Part shown: in pieces, positions 1 to 8,709 of the stretch | Layout of the letters: each line of letters starts with the position of its first letter | How positions within the stretch are numbered: the stretch's first letter is position 1 | Assembly: GCA_013215505.1 (NCBI GenBank) | Contig: JABSQZ010000030.1 | Span: forward strand, 1-44,662 | DNA from: Oceanospirillaceae bacterium | GTDB lineage: Bacteria; Pseudomonadota; Gammaproteobacteria; Pseudomonadales; Balneatricaceae | Length of the DNA: 44,662 bases | Direction of reading: 5' to 3' | The notes under the pieces: model-generated | What the model saw: the letters and a program-made list of their open reading frames with translations, nothing else | The model's database searches: none | What the model was told of the DNA's origin: nothing | Program-made: the position numbers and the translations under genes

Positions 1-1
1 C

Positions 2-685
2 AATAGCCGTAAGGTGTTGGCTAAAATACTGGATGACATCGAAATGGACAATGAAGCCTTTCCGTTTATGGGGGTACGCAAAGGACACCTGGATGGCATT
101 GAAGTACTGGTGGCGCGCCTGAGTTTCTCTGGAGAGATGGCCTATGAAGTATTTACGCCGGCACACTCTGGACTTCCGGTGTGGGAGCGCATTATAAGCG
201 CCGGTGAGGAATTCAACATCCTGCCTTACGGGATGGAAGCGCTTGGCACCTTACGCATCGAAAAAGGCCATGTGGCGGGGGCCGAACTAGACGGGCGCAG
301 ATCTGCAAAAGATTTGGGTCTGGAGGGTATGGCATCCAAAAAGAAAGCTTTTGTCGGCAGTGTTTTAAAGCACCGAGAAGCTTTTTTACAAACCAACCGC
401 GAGGTATTGGTCGGGCTGAAATCCATCTCTGGAGAGGTTATCCCAACCGGCTCACATTTGGTGACTGGTACAGATGCTGAGCCGGGGGAAAGCCAAGGTA
501 ACATATCTTCAACGACTTACAGCCCCGCTATGAGGCAGCAGATAGCACTTGGCTTTTTAAGCAACGGCAGAGAGCGGATAGGAGAAGTACTTTACGCAAC
601 CTACCCGCTTAAAAATATACACATAAAAGTGGAAGTTGTCAGTCCCCACTTTTTCGATCCGGATGGAGGGCGCATGCGTGTCTAA
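2..685 (+). CDS. soxA: Sarcosine oxidase alpha subunit, C-terminal part (partial at window edge)
   Basis: This is the C-terminal part of the alpha subunit of heterotetrameric sarcosine oxidase, which oxidatively demethylates sarcosine to glycine and passes the one-carbon unit to tetrahydrofolate. The frame is open to the left edge (N-S-R-K-V-L precede the first candidate start), so the true start lies outside the window. The visible part is the GcvT-like folate-binding domain, with family segments such as NEAFPFMGVR, PYGMEALGTLRIEKG and DLGLEGMASKKKAFVG, and the usual ending HFFDPDGGRMRV. soxG overlaps its last codons, giving the standard soxA-soxG order. Identification is by family pattern; the FAD/NAD domains are not visible here. 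Confidence 0.93.
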   Translation, partial: NSRKVLAKILDDIEMDNEAFPFMGVRKGHLDGIEVLVARLSFSGEMAYEVFTPAHSGLPVWERIISAGEEFNILPYGMEALGTLRIEKGHVAGAELDGRRSAKDLGLEGMASKKKAFVGSVLKHREAFLQTNREVLVGLKSISGEVIPTGSHLVTGTDAEPGESQGNISSTTYSPAMRQQIALGFLSNGRERIGEVLYATYPLKNIHIKVEVVSPHFFDPDGGRMRV

Positions 686-1235
686 ATTAATGTCACCTTT
701 GAGTAATGTTTACCAAGAAGGTCTTAGCGGTAACGACGCAGGCTCTAATCATTGCATAGTAATCCAGGAGTTGCGGCCTCAGGCAATGTCGAGTGTGCAG
801 GCTTGGCCTGCCACTGTCGGGGATGTGGAGGACATTCTGCAACCTTTAGCTGATAAATGCGATGTCTTGCTGGTGGGAGCGGGGCGTTTCCTGATCATCG
901 ACTGGGACGGTGTGGCAACTGCAGAGGTCCGTTCAATCGACGCCAAGATTGCAGCAGTATCGGATGTCGGCAATGCACGATCAGTCGTTCGACTGAGCGG
1001 AGACTTATCGTCTCGTTTATTGATGAAAGGTATGGCAATAGACATGGATGAAACAGTGACTCCAATCGGGACCACCTGGCAGAGTTCAATTCAGGGTATC
1101 GGTGTCATTATTCACCGGGAGTCAACTGCGTCATTCACTTTATTGTGTAACCGCGGCTATGCCCGGTCATTTTGGCATTGGCTGACTGATGAAGGAGCCG
1201 AATTCGGGGTAAAAATACTGCCAAGCCGCTTTTAA
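678..1235 (+). CDS. soxG: Sarcosine oxidase gamma subunit
   Basis: This encodes the small gamma subunit of heterotetrameric sarcosine oxidase, a structural GcvT-like chain that supports the alpha/beta complex in the cytoplasm. I chose GTG at 678 because GGAGGG (665-670) lies 7 nt upstream and the resulting N-terminus (VSKLMSPL) matches short SoxG starts; it overlaps the soxA stop codon (683-685), so the two are translationally coupled. In-frame ATGs at 636, 663 and 690 have weaker context. The protein is 185 residues, a normal length. The ending WLTDEGAEFG near the C-terminus is typical of the family. It is the last gene of the operon. Confidence 0.88.
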   Translation: MSKLMSPLSNVYQEGLSGNDAGSNHCIVIQELRPQAMSSVQAWPATVGDVEDILQPLADKCDVLLVGAGRFLIIDWDGVATAEVRSIDAKIAAVSDVGNARSVVRLSGDLSSRLLMKGMAIDMDETVTPIGTTWQSSIQGIGVIIHRESTASFTLLCNRGYARSFWHWLTDEGAEFGVKILPSRF

Positions 1236-1392
1236 TCTTCTTGGCGACTAAGAAGCTGCTGTAAATGCTGGCAAGTCAGGGCGATAGCTAGGTGACACTT
1301 TGCACTTTCTTCAAGGCGGTCGAACAGTGGGGAATTCACTATTAGACCCCAGCTATGGATCGGAGCCACTAACTACATACGAATTATAAATA

Positions 1393-1424
<32 letters not shown>

Positions 1425-1472
1425 GCAGATTTATTTTTCAACTGCCTTAGCAGTGCCTCGCCAACGTTTCAA

Positions 1473-1506
1473 CATAAACAAACAGTATCCTCTCTGTTTG
1501 TTTATG
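1473..1506. repeat. Perfect 13-bp inverted repeat (hairpin)
   Basis: CATAAACAAACAG (1473-1485) and CTGTTTGTTTATG (1494-1506) are exact reverse complements separated by 8 nt. There is no T-run after either arm, so a classical intrinsic terminator is not obvious, although soxG and trhO converge here and need termination. It could also be an operator or the remnant of a small mobile element. Confidence 0.85.
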
Positions 1507-1688
1507 GCGTTTGAATGCACAGTAAGAAGCGTGAAGTTAGTACAGAAGAAGATGCTACTAAATAAGCCCTTACCTATTGTGCGTTTAGCTCTGGGCTGAT
1601 CTTTAACAGTGTCGGATCAATACCAGCGACGAGGTAAAAGGCCACCAAGTAACAATTGCCCATTTCCAACTAAAGGTTAAAACCCAGC

Positions 1689-2672
1689 TTAAGCGCTGTG
1701 CTCGCGCTGCGCCTCGCGCAATTTCTGCTTCTGCTGACGGCGCTTATTGATAGTTGCAACCGCATCACCGCCAATATGTGCTTCACCGCGCTGCTCGGCC
1801 AGTTGCATTTGCAACTCGCGCTGGCTAAAGCGCTCACGCTGTTCTTTGCTCTGGCTGTCAAAGCAGAACTCACAGCTAATGCCTTGAGTATACTTCTGGT
1901 GCTGTAGTTGCTGCTCGGTTAACGGCAGACGACAAGCGTGGCACTGCTCGTATTTACCTTTATCTAAGTTGTGATCTACTGTGACTCTGTTGTCGAAAAC
2001 AAAACATTCGCCCTCCCACATAGACTCCTGCTGGGGAACTTCCTCTAAATATTTAAGAATGCCACCCTCTAAGTGGTAAACCTCTTCAAAGCCCTGCTCT
2101 TTTAGATAAGCCGTTGATTTCTCACAGCGAATGCCACCGGTACAGAACATCGCTACTTTCTTGTTTATAGCAGGATCCAGATTGTCTTTAACATACTGAG
2201 GGAATTCACGGAAAGTAGTGGTCTGAGGATCGAGAGCACCGGCAAAAGTACCCACTTTTACTTCGTAGTCATTGCGGGTATCAACTAACACCACATCGGG
2301 GTCAGAGATAAGCGCATTCCAATCACCAGGTTTCACATAAGTGCCTACTACTTGTTTAGGGTCAATGCCCTCCACTCCCATAGTGACAATTTCTTTTTTC
2401 AGCTTAACCTTAGTGCGATAAAAGGGGTTACTTTCATCAAAGGATTCTTTAGTGACTATATTTTCAAGTCTTGAGTCAGTCGCCAACCAGGCTAGCACTG
2501 CATCTACGCCAGCACGGCTTCCGGCAACAGTGCCATTAATCCCCTCTTGGGCCAATAACAAAGTACCGCGCACTGCATTGTCTTGCATGACTTGATGCAG
2601 CGGCTCGCGCAGCCGTTCAAAATGTTCCAGAGTGACAAACTTATACATTGCACAGACGACAATATTCGACAT
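1689..2672 (-). CDS. trhO: tRNA uridine(34) hydroxylase TrhO (UPF0176, rhodanese domain)
   Basis: TrhO catalyses oxygen-dependent 5-hydroxylation of uridine-34 in tRNAs, the first step to cmo5U/mcmo5U wobble modification. The 327-residue length is normal. An N-terminal acylphosphatase-like domain (about residues 1-95, with [10 protein letters not shown]) is followed by a rhodanese domain (about 120-215) whose loop [11 protein letters not shown] carries Cys177 and the expected catalytic Cys183. A C-terminal cysteine cluster (CHAC and, further on, CEFC) matches the family. The ATG has a GAGG ribosome-binding site 8 nt upstream. It stands alone and converges with soxG. Naming rests on characteristic motifs and length. 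Confidence 0.93.
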   Translation of the reverse strand: MSNIVVCAMYKFVTLEHFERLREPLHQVMQDNAVRGTLLLAQEGINGTVAGSRAGVDAVLAWLATDSRLENIVTKESFDESNPFYRTKVKLKKEIVTMGVEGIDPKQVVGTYVKPGDWNALISDPDVVLVDTRNDYEVKVGTFAGALDPQTTTFREFPQYVKDNLDPAINKKVAMFCTGGIRCEKSTAYLKEQGFEEVYHLEGGILKYLEEVPQQESMWEGECFVFDNRVTVDHNLDKGKYEQCHACRLPLTEQQLQHQKYTQGISCEFCFDSQSKEQRERFSQRELQMQLAEQRGEAHIGGDAVATINKRRQQKQKLREAQREHSA

Positions 2673-2900
2673 GAATTTTCCTCAGCGGGCCGGAACGTAA
2701 ATCCGGAGCTTGTTAATAAAGGACGGCATTATAGTGTAATTGCTGCGAGGGGGCCACTGCAATTAATCTAATTAAACAGACTTGAACTGCCAATATTGGG
2801 TATCTGATCCGTTAACTTCCCATTGCATTCAAAGCTACAGATAAATAGCCAACTTTTTACCCATTCCCTTATCTATATAAAGCGCTTATGCTGTTCGCCT

Positions 2901-3659
2901 ATGAATGATTCTCAGAAGTCTCAAGCAAAACTCTGCCTAAAAAGTTACCAGCCACAAGTCGACACTCATCAACACGAGTTTCACCAGCTGGTATTGCCGG
3001 TGCAGGGGTCCTTGCAGATAGAAATTGGTACAAAAGCAGGCACTGTACAAGCTCAACATGCAGCAGTTATCTGTGCCAGCGAGAGTCACGCCTTCGAGGC
3101 GCGCGGTGACAATCAATTTATTGTCGCTGATATCCCGTTACAATTGGCACCTGCCTTCGAACAGCTGCCAGTGTTTATCCAGCTCGATGAGAACATAAAC
3201 CGTTACATTCACTTCTTGCAAGCGCAGTTATCCCTCGATCCAAGTCAACAGAACCCGCTAATGCAGCGACAGATGTTACTTCTGTTAGTGCAATTGCTGG
3301 ATGACAGATACACTAAAACGCAGCATTTTGATAAACGCCTGCTGGTTGCCAGGCATTTTCTGGAACAGCATTTTGCCAGCAGCGATGTTATTAATAACGC
3401 CGCCAGAGTCGCCGCTTTAAGCAGCCGTCACTTGCGACAGTTATTTAAACTGCACTACCAAATGCCACCTTCCCAATATTTACTTGAGCTGCGGATGCAA
3501 AGCGCCTGGCAGATGCTTGCCCATAGTACAGCCAGTGTACAGATTGTCGCCGAGCGCTGTGGCTACTCAAGCCTGAGTGCCTTTAGTGACAGATTTCATA
3601 AGCACTTCGCCCATAGCCCGATGCAAATTCGCCGCACCACCCAACAGCAGAACGTTTAA
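2901..3659 (+). CDS. AraC-family transcriptional regulator
   Basis: This is a probable ligand-responsive DNA-binding regulator. The N-terminal half looks like a cupin-type sensing domain (HQHEFHQLVLPVQG and, later, an ASESHAFEARG segment), and the C-terminal ~100 residues form the two-HTH AraC domain (SSRHLRQLFKLHYQMPP, then VAERCGYSSLSAFSDRFHKHF). An upstream ATG at 2823 would add 26 residues; I prefer ATG 2901 because the added N-terminus has no domain character, although neither start has a strong ribosome-binding site. The gene precedes a same-strand DMT exporter by 200 nt, so that exporter is the most likely target. The ligand cannot be read from the sequence. Confidence 0.85.
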   Translation: MNDSQKSQAKLCLKSYQPQVDTHQHEFHQLVLPVQGSLQIEIGTKAGTVQAQHAAVICASESHAFEARGDNQFIVADIPLQLAPAFEQLPVFIQLDENINRYIHFLQAQLSLDPSQQNPLMQRQMLLLLVQLLDDRYTKTQHFDKRLLVARHFLEQHFASSDVINNAARVAALSSRHLRQLFKLHYQMPPSQYLLELRMQSAWQMLAHSTASVQIVAERCGYSSLSAFSDRFHKHFAHSPMQIRRTTQQQNV

Positions 3660-3862
3660 CGGGGCTGCATAATATCAAAGGCCAGTGCCAATCTGGTCAG
3701 CAACAGTACCTGTTTGCACCGTTTCAACAAACAACTACACCGTTACGACAAACTGCAGCCGTTTTAATTCTTTATAATTTACTAACAATTGTCGAATAAG
3801 ACTGAGGCTTTTACCGAGTTCTTATTTGCATATTTTTGAGCTAATTACACAGGATAAAGTTA

Positions 3863-4777
3863 ATGCAAAAAACGCACGGCGTTGCCACAGCAGTCGGCTG
3901 TATCGCAATTTTTCTCTGGGGCATCCTGGCACTACTGTCCAAGCAGGCGGCCAACTTCCCTCCTTTTCAGTTATTGGCCATGTGTTTTAGCATCGCTTTT
4001 ATCTTCATGCTGCTGAAATGGCTGATACTGGGCCAGTCAATTTCTGTGCTGTTTAGGCAACCACCGCTGGCCTGGATAATAGGCACCTTGGGACTGTTTT
4101 TATATCATGCCTGTTACTTTATCGCCCTGGAAAAAGCACCGGTATTAGAAGTGAGTTTAATCGCCTACATGTGGCCACTGTTAATCGTATTGTTGTCGGC
4201 GTTGCTGCCTGGTGAAAATCTCTACTTAAAACATATTGTTGGCGCACTGATATCATTGGTCGGTTGCTGGATACTATTGGGTGGTGCACAAAGCAACTTC
4301 AACAGCGACTATCTCAGTGGTTATTTATTTGCAGCTGCCTGCGCTATTATCTGGTCCTGCTATTCAGTGGCTTCCAGATTTGTCAAACAAGTACCTACAG
4401 ATGCTGTGGGCTTATTTTGCGCGCTGTGCGCCCTGCTCGGCTGGCTGTGTCACTTCTATTTTGAAAGCACCTATATCCCCGACAACAGCTCCCAGTGGTT
4501 GGCGGTGTTAGGTTTGGGGCTGGGTCCCTTGGGACTGGCATTTTTTGCTTGGGACTACGGGATCAAACAAGGCAACATTCAACTTTTAGGGGTGCTGTCT
4601 TACGCAACTCCACTGATTTCAACCGCTATGCTGATCGCCTTTACCGACATTCAGGCCAGCAGTTCTATTTATCTCGCCTGTGGCACTATTGTGCTGGGGG
4701 CACTGATCGCCAGTTTACAGTGGAGCGATCTGCTACAAAAGGTTAGTGCATTAAAAAGCGGTTTCAATACTAACTAG
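3863..4777 (+). CDS. DMT-superfamily (EamA) exporter, YddG-like
   Basis: This is a ten-helix drug/metabolite transporter of the inner membrane with two EamA repeats. Features include IFLWGILALLSKQAA in the first helix, the ALEKAPVLEVSLIAYMWPLL segment (the L-I-A-Y-M-W-P pattern typical of YddG-type aromatic amino acid exporters), and LGPLGLAFFAWDYGIKQGN in the second half. Its 304 residues are normal length. AGGA lies about 9 nt before the ATG. It follows the AraC regulator on the same strand. The substrate (aromatic amino acids or related compounds) is inferred from the YddG-like motifs. Confidence 0.85.
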   Translation: MQKTHGVATAVGCIAIFLWGILALLSKQAANFPPFQLLAMCFSIAFIFMLLKWLILGQSISVLFRQPPLAWIIGTLGLFLYHACYFIALEKAPVLEVSLIAYMWPLLIVLLSALLPGENLYLKHIVGALISLVGCWILLGGAQSNFNSDYLSGYLFAAACAIIWSCYSVASRFVKQVPTDAVGLFCALCALLGWLCHFYFESTYIPDNSSQWLAVLGLGLGPLGLAFFAWDYGIKQGNIQLLGVLSYATPLISTAMLIAFTDIQASSSIYLACGTIVLGALIASLQWSDLLQKVSALKSGFNTN

Positions 4778-4913
4778 CGAGTTTATTGATACGGCGCTGG
4801 AATGCGCGCCCGTCGATGGCAATTAAGCCTAAGGCTATAAGGCCCATGCCGACAAGATAGCTGGTTTTCTGTGAGGCAAATTGTTACAAAAGCGAGTCCA
4901 GCCATAAGCCGCT
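4770..4913 (-). pseudogene. Vestigial 3' end of a second EamA gene
   Basis: Immediately after the stop codon of the EamA gene at 4914, and in the same reading frame, the minus strand encodes a diverged copy of an EamA C-terminus. Its last 37 codons are open and include LVGMGLIALGLIAIDGR followed by a basic tail ending KLAS. The intact gene has FVGMGLIALGLIAIDGR and ends RKLA. An internal TAA (4884-4886) breaks the upstream ten codons, which still resemble the family only loosely. The stop codon of the remnant overlaps the end of the convergent YddG-like gene. It is most simply the tail of an old tandem copy, or of a resident allele replaced by a homologue. Confidence 0.85.
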
Positions 4914-5834
4914 TTAAGCAAGTTTTCTAACCCGGCGTTTAAACAGGCGCCCGTCGATGGCAATTAAGCCTAGGGCTATAAGCCCCATGCCGACAAATTG
5001 GTTGGTTGTCAGCTGCTCTTGTAGGAACAACCAGCCTAATAAAATGGCGCTGACAGGGACTAACAAGGTGACTAAAACCGCATTAGTGGCCCCAGCTTCC
5101 CTGATCAGTTTAAAAAAGATCACATAGGCCAGTGCAGTGCTCAGGATGCCCAATGCCGCTATCGCCAGCATTGACTCAACACTAGGTATACTCAGCTGCC
5201 ATGGGCTGTCCAACAAGATCACTAAAGGTACTAATAACAAACTTGAGCTAAGTACCTGACCGAAGGCACCGACACTGGGCTGCACTTCATATTGTTGAAA
5301 TTTCCTGCCAAAAATTGAAGCTATAGCATAGGAGATAGCCGCCGCTATGCAAGCCAGCATTGCCCATAGCGAATTGCCGACCCCAGAGAAAACTTCCACA
5401 CCGATTAATACACAAACCCCCAGCATCCCCGATAAGATGCCCAGCACTTTATGGGTACTGATACGTTCATCAGTAGTCGCTATATGGGCCACCAGAATGG
5501 TAAACAAAGGCGTTGTGGCATTTAAGATTGAAGCTAAACCACTGGCAATTTCTGTCATGCCATAAATTAGCAGACTAAAAGGCAGCAAGTTATTGAACAA
5601 CCCCAAGAGTAAAAATAGCCGCCAAACCTTCAACTGTCGTGGAATTTTTAGCCCCGATATTAGCAGATAGAAATACAGTACCAGAGCAGCTGAACTAACC
5701 CTGAGAAAGACAATACTGAATGTCGGCACATCGACTAACGCCACTTTCATAAAAAAGAAAGAGCCACCCCAAAGTAGTGATAAAATCAGTAACATGGACC
5801 ACTGTCTTAAGCCCATAGGTTTTATTGACGACAT
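4914..5834 (-). CDS. EamA-family DMT transporter
   Basis: This is an inner-membrane transporter with ten predicted helices and two EamA repeats, for example LSLLWGGSFFFMKVAL near the N-terminus and VTLLVPVSAILLGWLFLQE near the C-terminus. I chose ATG 5834 (306 residues) because AGAGAGG lies 7 nt upstream; the longer version starting at 5861 adds a non-family peptide. It is divergently transcribed from a LysR regulator across a 144-nt region containing a canonical LysR box, so it is the probable regulated target. Family members export amino acids or other small metabolites; the exact substrate cannot be told. A degenerate copy of its 3' end follows its stop codon. Confidence 0.9.
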   Translation of the reverse strand: MSSIKPMGLRQWSMLLILSLLWGGSFFFMKVALVDVPTFSIVFLRVSSAALVLYFYLLISGLKIPRQLKVWRLFLLLGLFNNLLPFSLLIYGMTEIASGLASILNATTPLFTILVAHIATTDERISTHKVLGILSGMLGVCVLIGVEVFSGVGNSLWAMLACIAAAISYAIASIFGRKFQQYEVQPSVGAFGQVLSSSLLLVPLVILLDSPWQLSIPSVESMLAIAALGILSTALAYVIFFKLIREAGATNAVLVTLLVPVSAILLGWLFLQEQLTTNQFVGMGLIALGLIAIDGRLFKRRVRKLA

Positions 5835-5928
5835 TTTTAACCTCTCTTTAATAACAGCCATACCTTATACAAAGGCTGTCAATTATTCTATCCGTATCTT
5901 GCGCTGGCGATAACATAATTTTCCCCTT

Positions 5929-5949
5929 ACAATCATCCTCTTTGATTGT
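5929..5949. promoter_or_regulatory. LysR-type operator (ATC-N9-GAT)
   Basis: ACAATCA (5929-5935) and TGATTGT (5943-5949) form a 7-bp perfect inverted repeat with a 7-nt spacer. Its core is ATC-N9-GAT (5932-5946), the classical LysR-type recognition pattern. It lies 30 nt before the chosen lysR-family start and about 95 nt before the divergent EamA gene, the position expected for control of both genes. Confidence 0.72.
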
Positions 5950-5978
5950 ATAAACGACTGCCTACACCGAGCAAACTT

Positions 5979-6845
5979 ATGTCTATTAAAGCGCTAAACA
6001 CTTTAACTGTTATTGCCAAATGCGGCAGCTTCGCCAGCGCTGCAAAAGCGCTACATTTGAGCCAGGCAGCCATTAGTATTCAAATTAAAAATTTGGAGCA
6101 GGAGCTCGGCTGTTCACTGTTCGATCGCAGCGCCAGAAGTCCCGTATTAAACAACAACGGTCACAAAATCATTGCCCGGGCTAAGATTATCCTGGACCTA
6201 TACCAAGCATTGAGTGATGATTTAAACCAGAGAAATGACTTTGCTGGGGTATTCACCATAGGTGCCATTCGCTCTGCCCAACAGTTGCTGCCCAGCGTTA
6301 TTCAGCAACTGATCAGCGAACACCCCAAACTGCAGATCAAAGTTATTGCCGGTATGACTTTTGCCCTTGCTCAGAAAGTTGAGAGCGGTGAAATAGACGC
6401 CGCGCTCATCGCTGATATTAGTGAGCGGCAAGCTGCGCATTGTCAGTGGGATAGCTATGACAGTGAGCCCTACTTCATTGTTGCACCCAAACATTTAAAC
6501 ATAGACAACCAGATTGAGCTGTTAAAATTACCTTTTATCCGCTTTGACAAAGGCACTTACGCGGGCAGCGTCATAGATGCACAATTGCTGCGCCAGGGCA
6601 TCGCTGTCAGCGAAGTCATGCAACTTGACTCTCTGGAGCCGGCACTGGATATGGTTAGCCATAATTTGGGAGTCACTGTTATTCCCTGTCGTAGCAATCA
6701 AATAGCCGACCTGCAACAGAAATTTTTGCTACTCCCCTTCGGCGACCCTCCACTTAATCGGCAAATGGGTCTGTATCAAAAAATTAACAACCCGCGAAAA
6801 AAGATTGCCGCATTAGTACTGGAGCGAATCCGTTCAGATACTTAA
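5979..6845 (+). CDS. LysR-family transcriptional regulator
   Basis: This is a LysR-type regulator of 288 residues from ATG 5979. The N-terminal winged HTH is evident (FASAAKALHLSQAAISIQIKN, with LGCSLFDRS following), and the C-terminal part is a substrate-binding fold (VFTIGAIRSAQQLLP, GEIDAALIADIS). The alternative start at 5946 would put the operator inside the coding region, which argues against it. It is divergent from the EamA exporter at 4914-5834 and shares with it an ATC-N9-GAT palindrome, so it probably controls that exporter and itself in response to an unknown co-inducer. Confidence 0.9.
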   Translation: MSIKALNTLTVIAKCGSFASAAKALHLSQAAISIQIKNLEQELGCSLFDRSARSPVLNNNGHKIIARAKIILDLYQALSDDLNQRNDFAGVFTIGAIRSAQQLLPSVIQQLISEHPKLQIKVIAGMTFALAQKVESGEIDAALIADISERQAAHCQWDSYDSEPYFIVAPKHLNIDNQIELLKLPFIRFDKGTYAGSVIDAQLLRQGIAVSEVMQLDSLEPALDMVSHNLGVTVIPCRSNQIADLQQKFLLLPFGDPPLNRQMGLYQKINNPRKKIAALVLERIRSDT

Positions 6846-6988
6846 AATTTATTTAACTACCTATTAAATTTATTAAATTATTTTTTATCTACTTTCTGCA
6901 TTATACTTTGTTTATGCCCGTTTAAATCTAACCCCATTTTTATTCTAGTCATCTTGACTCCCCATTTATTTATAAGCAGAGAAAACCC

Positions 6989-7918
6989 ATGTTAGCGATT
7001 GCCAGTTCCCTTATTCCCATAATTATTACCATTTTATTAGGCTATGGGATAAAGCGCAGTGCCATGATGAAAGCCGATTTCTGGCTGGGTGCAGAAAACC
7101 TCACTTATTACATTTTAACCCCGGCACTACTGATTAGTATATTGTCGAACAGATCGCTTTCACAGCTACCCTGGCACTCCTTTTTAGCTATCCTGATGAT
7201 TATAGTGCTGCTCTGTGCTCTCATCATCTGCCTCTGGCACTGGTTCCTGAAACGCCAGTCCACTGCCGCTTTTACTTCACTGTTTCAAGGCGGAGTCAGA
7301 TACAATACTTTTATTTCACTGGCGCTAGCGGATTCACTCTACGGGGATTCTGGCTTGAGCTATGCGGCGCTTGCCGCGACCGGCTTGATCATCTTAAACA
7401 ATTTGCTCTGTGTCTCAATGTTTTCCATTAGTATCAGAACTCACAAGTTTTCCCTGAGGGCAATGGGTAAACAAATCATCTTAAACCCATTAATTCTCGG
7501 AGCTGCGGTTGGGATTTTTCTCAACTTAAGCCAAATCGGCCTGCACAGCACCTTGGTCGATTCACTGGATCTGTTTGGTCGGGCGGCGTTCCCCTTAGGT
7601 TTGATTTTAGTCGGAGCAGCGCTGAGTTTTAAAGGTATAAAAGCAGACTGGGAGCTCACCTTAGTAAGTTTGCTGATCCAATTTTTGTTCAAGCCAGTCG
7701 CTGCCATCTACTTTATTAACCTCTTTGACATCGAGGCACTGGCCGGTGCCGTGATTCTAATCTTTATGTGTGTGCCTACAGCACCCGCGTCTTATATATT
7801 GGCGCGAAAACTCGGTGGTGACGCCCCGGCAATGGCGGCTATTATCACCACTCAAACATTACTGGCCTTTATTAGCATGCCGCTGACTTTGTATTGGGCG
7901 CCGCAGTTTTTTCATTGA
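6989..7918 (+). CDS. AEC-family transporter (auxin efflux carrier type)
   Basis: This is a 309-residue inner-membrane permease of the auxin efflux carrier family, whose bacterial members move malate, malonate, amino acids or similar anions. About ten hydrophobic helices are visible. Family marks include IIITILLGYGIKR at the N-terminus, the AENLTYYILTPALLIS segment, FPLGLILVGAALSF in the middle and VPTAPASYILARKLGGD near the end. AGAGA about 8 nt upstream is a fair ribosome-binding site. It is monocistronic by spacing. Eighteen bases after its stop begins a heptamer array (7937-7997). Confidence 0.88.
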   Translation: MLAIASSLIPIIITILLGYGIKRSAMMKADFWLGAENLTYYILTPALLISILSNRSLSQLPWHSFLAILMIIVLLCALIICLWHWFLKRQSTAAFTSLFQGGVRYNTFISLALADSLYGDSGLSYAALAATGLIILNNLLCVSMFSISIRTHKFSLRAMGKQIILNPLILGAAVGIFLNLSQIGLHSTLVDSLDLFGRAAFPLGLILVGAALSFKGIKADWELTLVSLLIQFLFKPVAAIYFINLFDIEALAGAVILIFMCVPTAPASYILARKLGGDAPAMAAIITTQTLLAFISMPLTLYWAPQFFH

Positions 7919-8439
7919 GCATCCGCCTTGAGCGCCGGAAGTTGGAAGTTGGAAGTTGGAAGTTGGAAGTTGGAAGTTGGAAGTTGGAAGTTGGAAGGCC
8001 ATAGCTAAAATAGTCCCATGCAATAAACAGCAGGGCTAATGGGTAGTAGCTCTTACTTATCTGGTACTTTTAATTATTAGCTAAAACTCAAGCGTACATT
8101 TGTAAGGGCAGGCAGCATAAATCTTTATACTATTTGAAGAATCTGGGTCTGTAAATAACACATAGCGGAAGTTTTGAGATCTTAAAACTCCTCGCTCAAT
8201 AGCAGACATAAAATTGAAAAGAAGTGAAATCTAGCGACTAAAATAGGTCTTTACTTAAGCTGTTTATGAAAATTAAAGTCGGTCAGACGGGCTAACAACA
8301 CCTGAATTGTTCTTATATTATACTCAGCTTCCAGTAAGTGTGTAGAAGCTTAAATCAGCCACTGAAGACCTGCTAGCTTTGAGTTCTACGGGAAAACTAT
8401 ATACATACGTTGCAGAGTTTGGCGTATCAAATCTATAAC
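7919..8439. other. Non-coding gap carrying a heptamer array
   Basis: After the heptamer array (7937-7997) there is no open frame of gene length on either strand up to about 8440, where a decayed minus-strand gene begins. I see no recognisable RNA gene, terminator or mobile-element end. The stretch is locally AT-rich and stop-dense. Confidence 0.5.
7937..7997 (+). repeat. GGAAGTT heptamer tandem array, 8.7 perfect copies
   Basis: Eight identical GGAAGTT units plus GGAAG occupy 61 nt. The array starts 18 nt after the TGA of the AEC transporter and would be transcribed in its 3' untranslated region. Related heptamers in the same transcript-sense orientation follow two other genes in this window (9906-9961 and 37576-37596). 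Confidence 0.97.
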
Positions 8440-8709
8440 TCAAAATGGCATCTTTGGGCCGATACCGTGGATTGCCAACCACAGATTCAACGCCAACAAT
8501 TCAGCTTTGCTAACGATAGGTCGTGGTAGTTTGGTGACATTTAAATTGGCAGCTCCAACTGATGGCTACTTGTTGTAACAAGGGATCGATATCTAATAAA
8601 ACATACTCAAGATGCCCATGAATCGGCCCTCAGTAAAAGTTTCGGCCATAGTCACCCTACCATCAATTGATAGCGCGTGGATCTACTGAGGGAACAAATA
8701 GTCGATGCT
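8440..8709 (-). pseudogene. Decayed, frameshifted unrecognised gene
   Basis: Downstream of the solute-binding protein on the minus strand, coherent protein-like segments occur in changing frames. They are FVPSVDPRAIN, then DGRVTMAETFTEGRFMG after a one-base shift, then GHLEYVLLDIDPLLQQVAIS in another frame, then TKLPRPIVSKAELLALNLW running to a stop at 8440-8442. No frame is open throughout. I do not recognise the family. The composition and continuity suggest a real gene broken by at least two or three frameshifts; chance translation cannot be excluded. Confidence 0.35.

Noticed and set aside
1504-1596. Short plus-strand open frames after the hairpin
   Set aside because: No ribosome-binding site, no recognised motif and about 30 codons or fewer; chance frames are sufficient.
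2823-2900. N-terminal extension of the AraC regulator
   Set aside because: The 26 added residues lack family similarity; the start at 2901 gives a normal-length protein.
7937-7997. Heptamer array as a CRISPR
   Set aside because: Units are 7 nt with no spacers and there are no cas genes; it is a simple tandem repeat.
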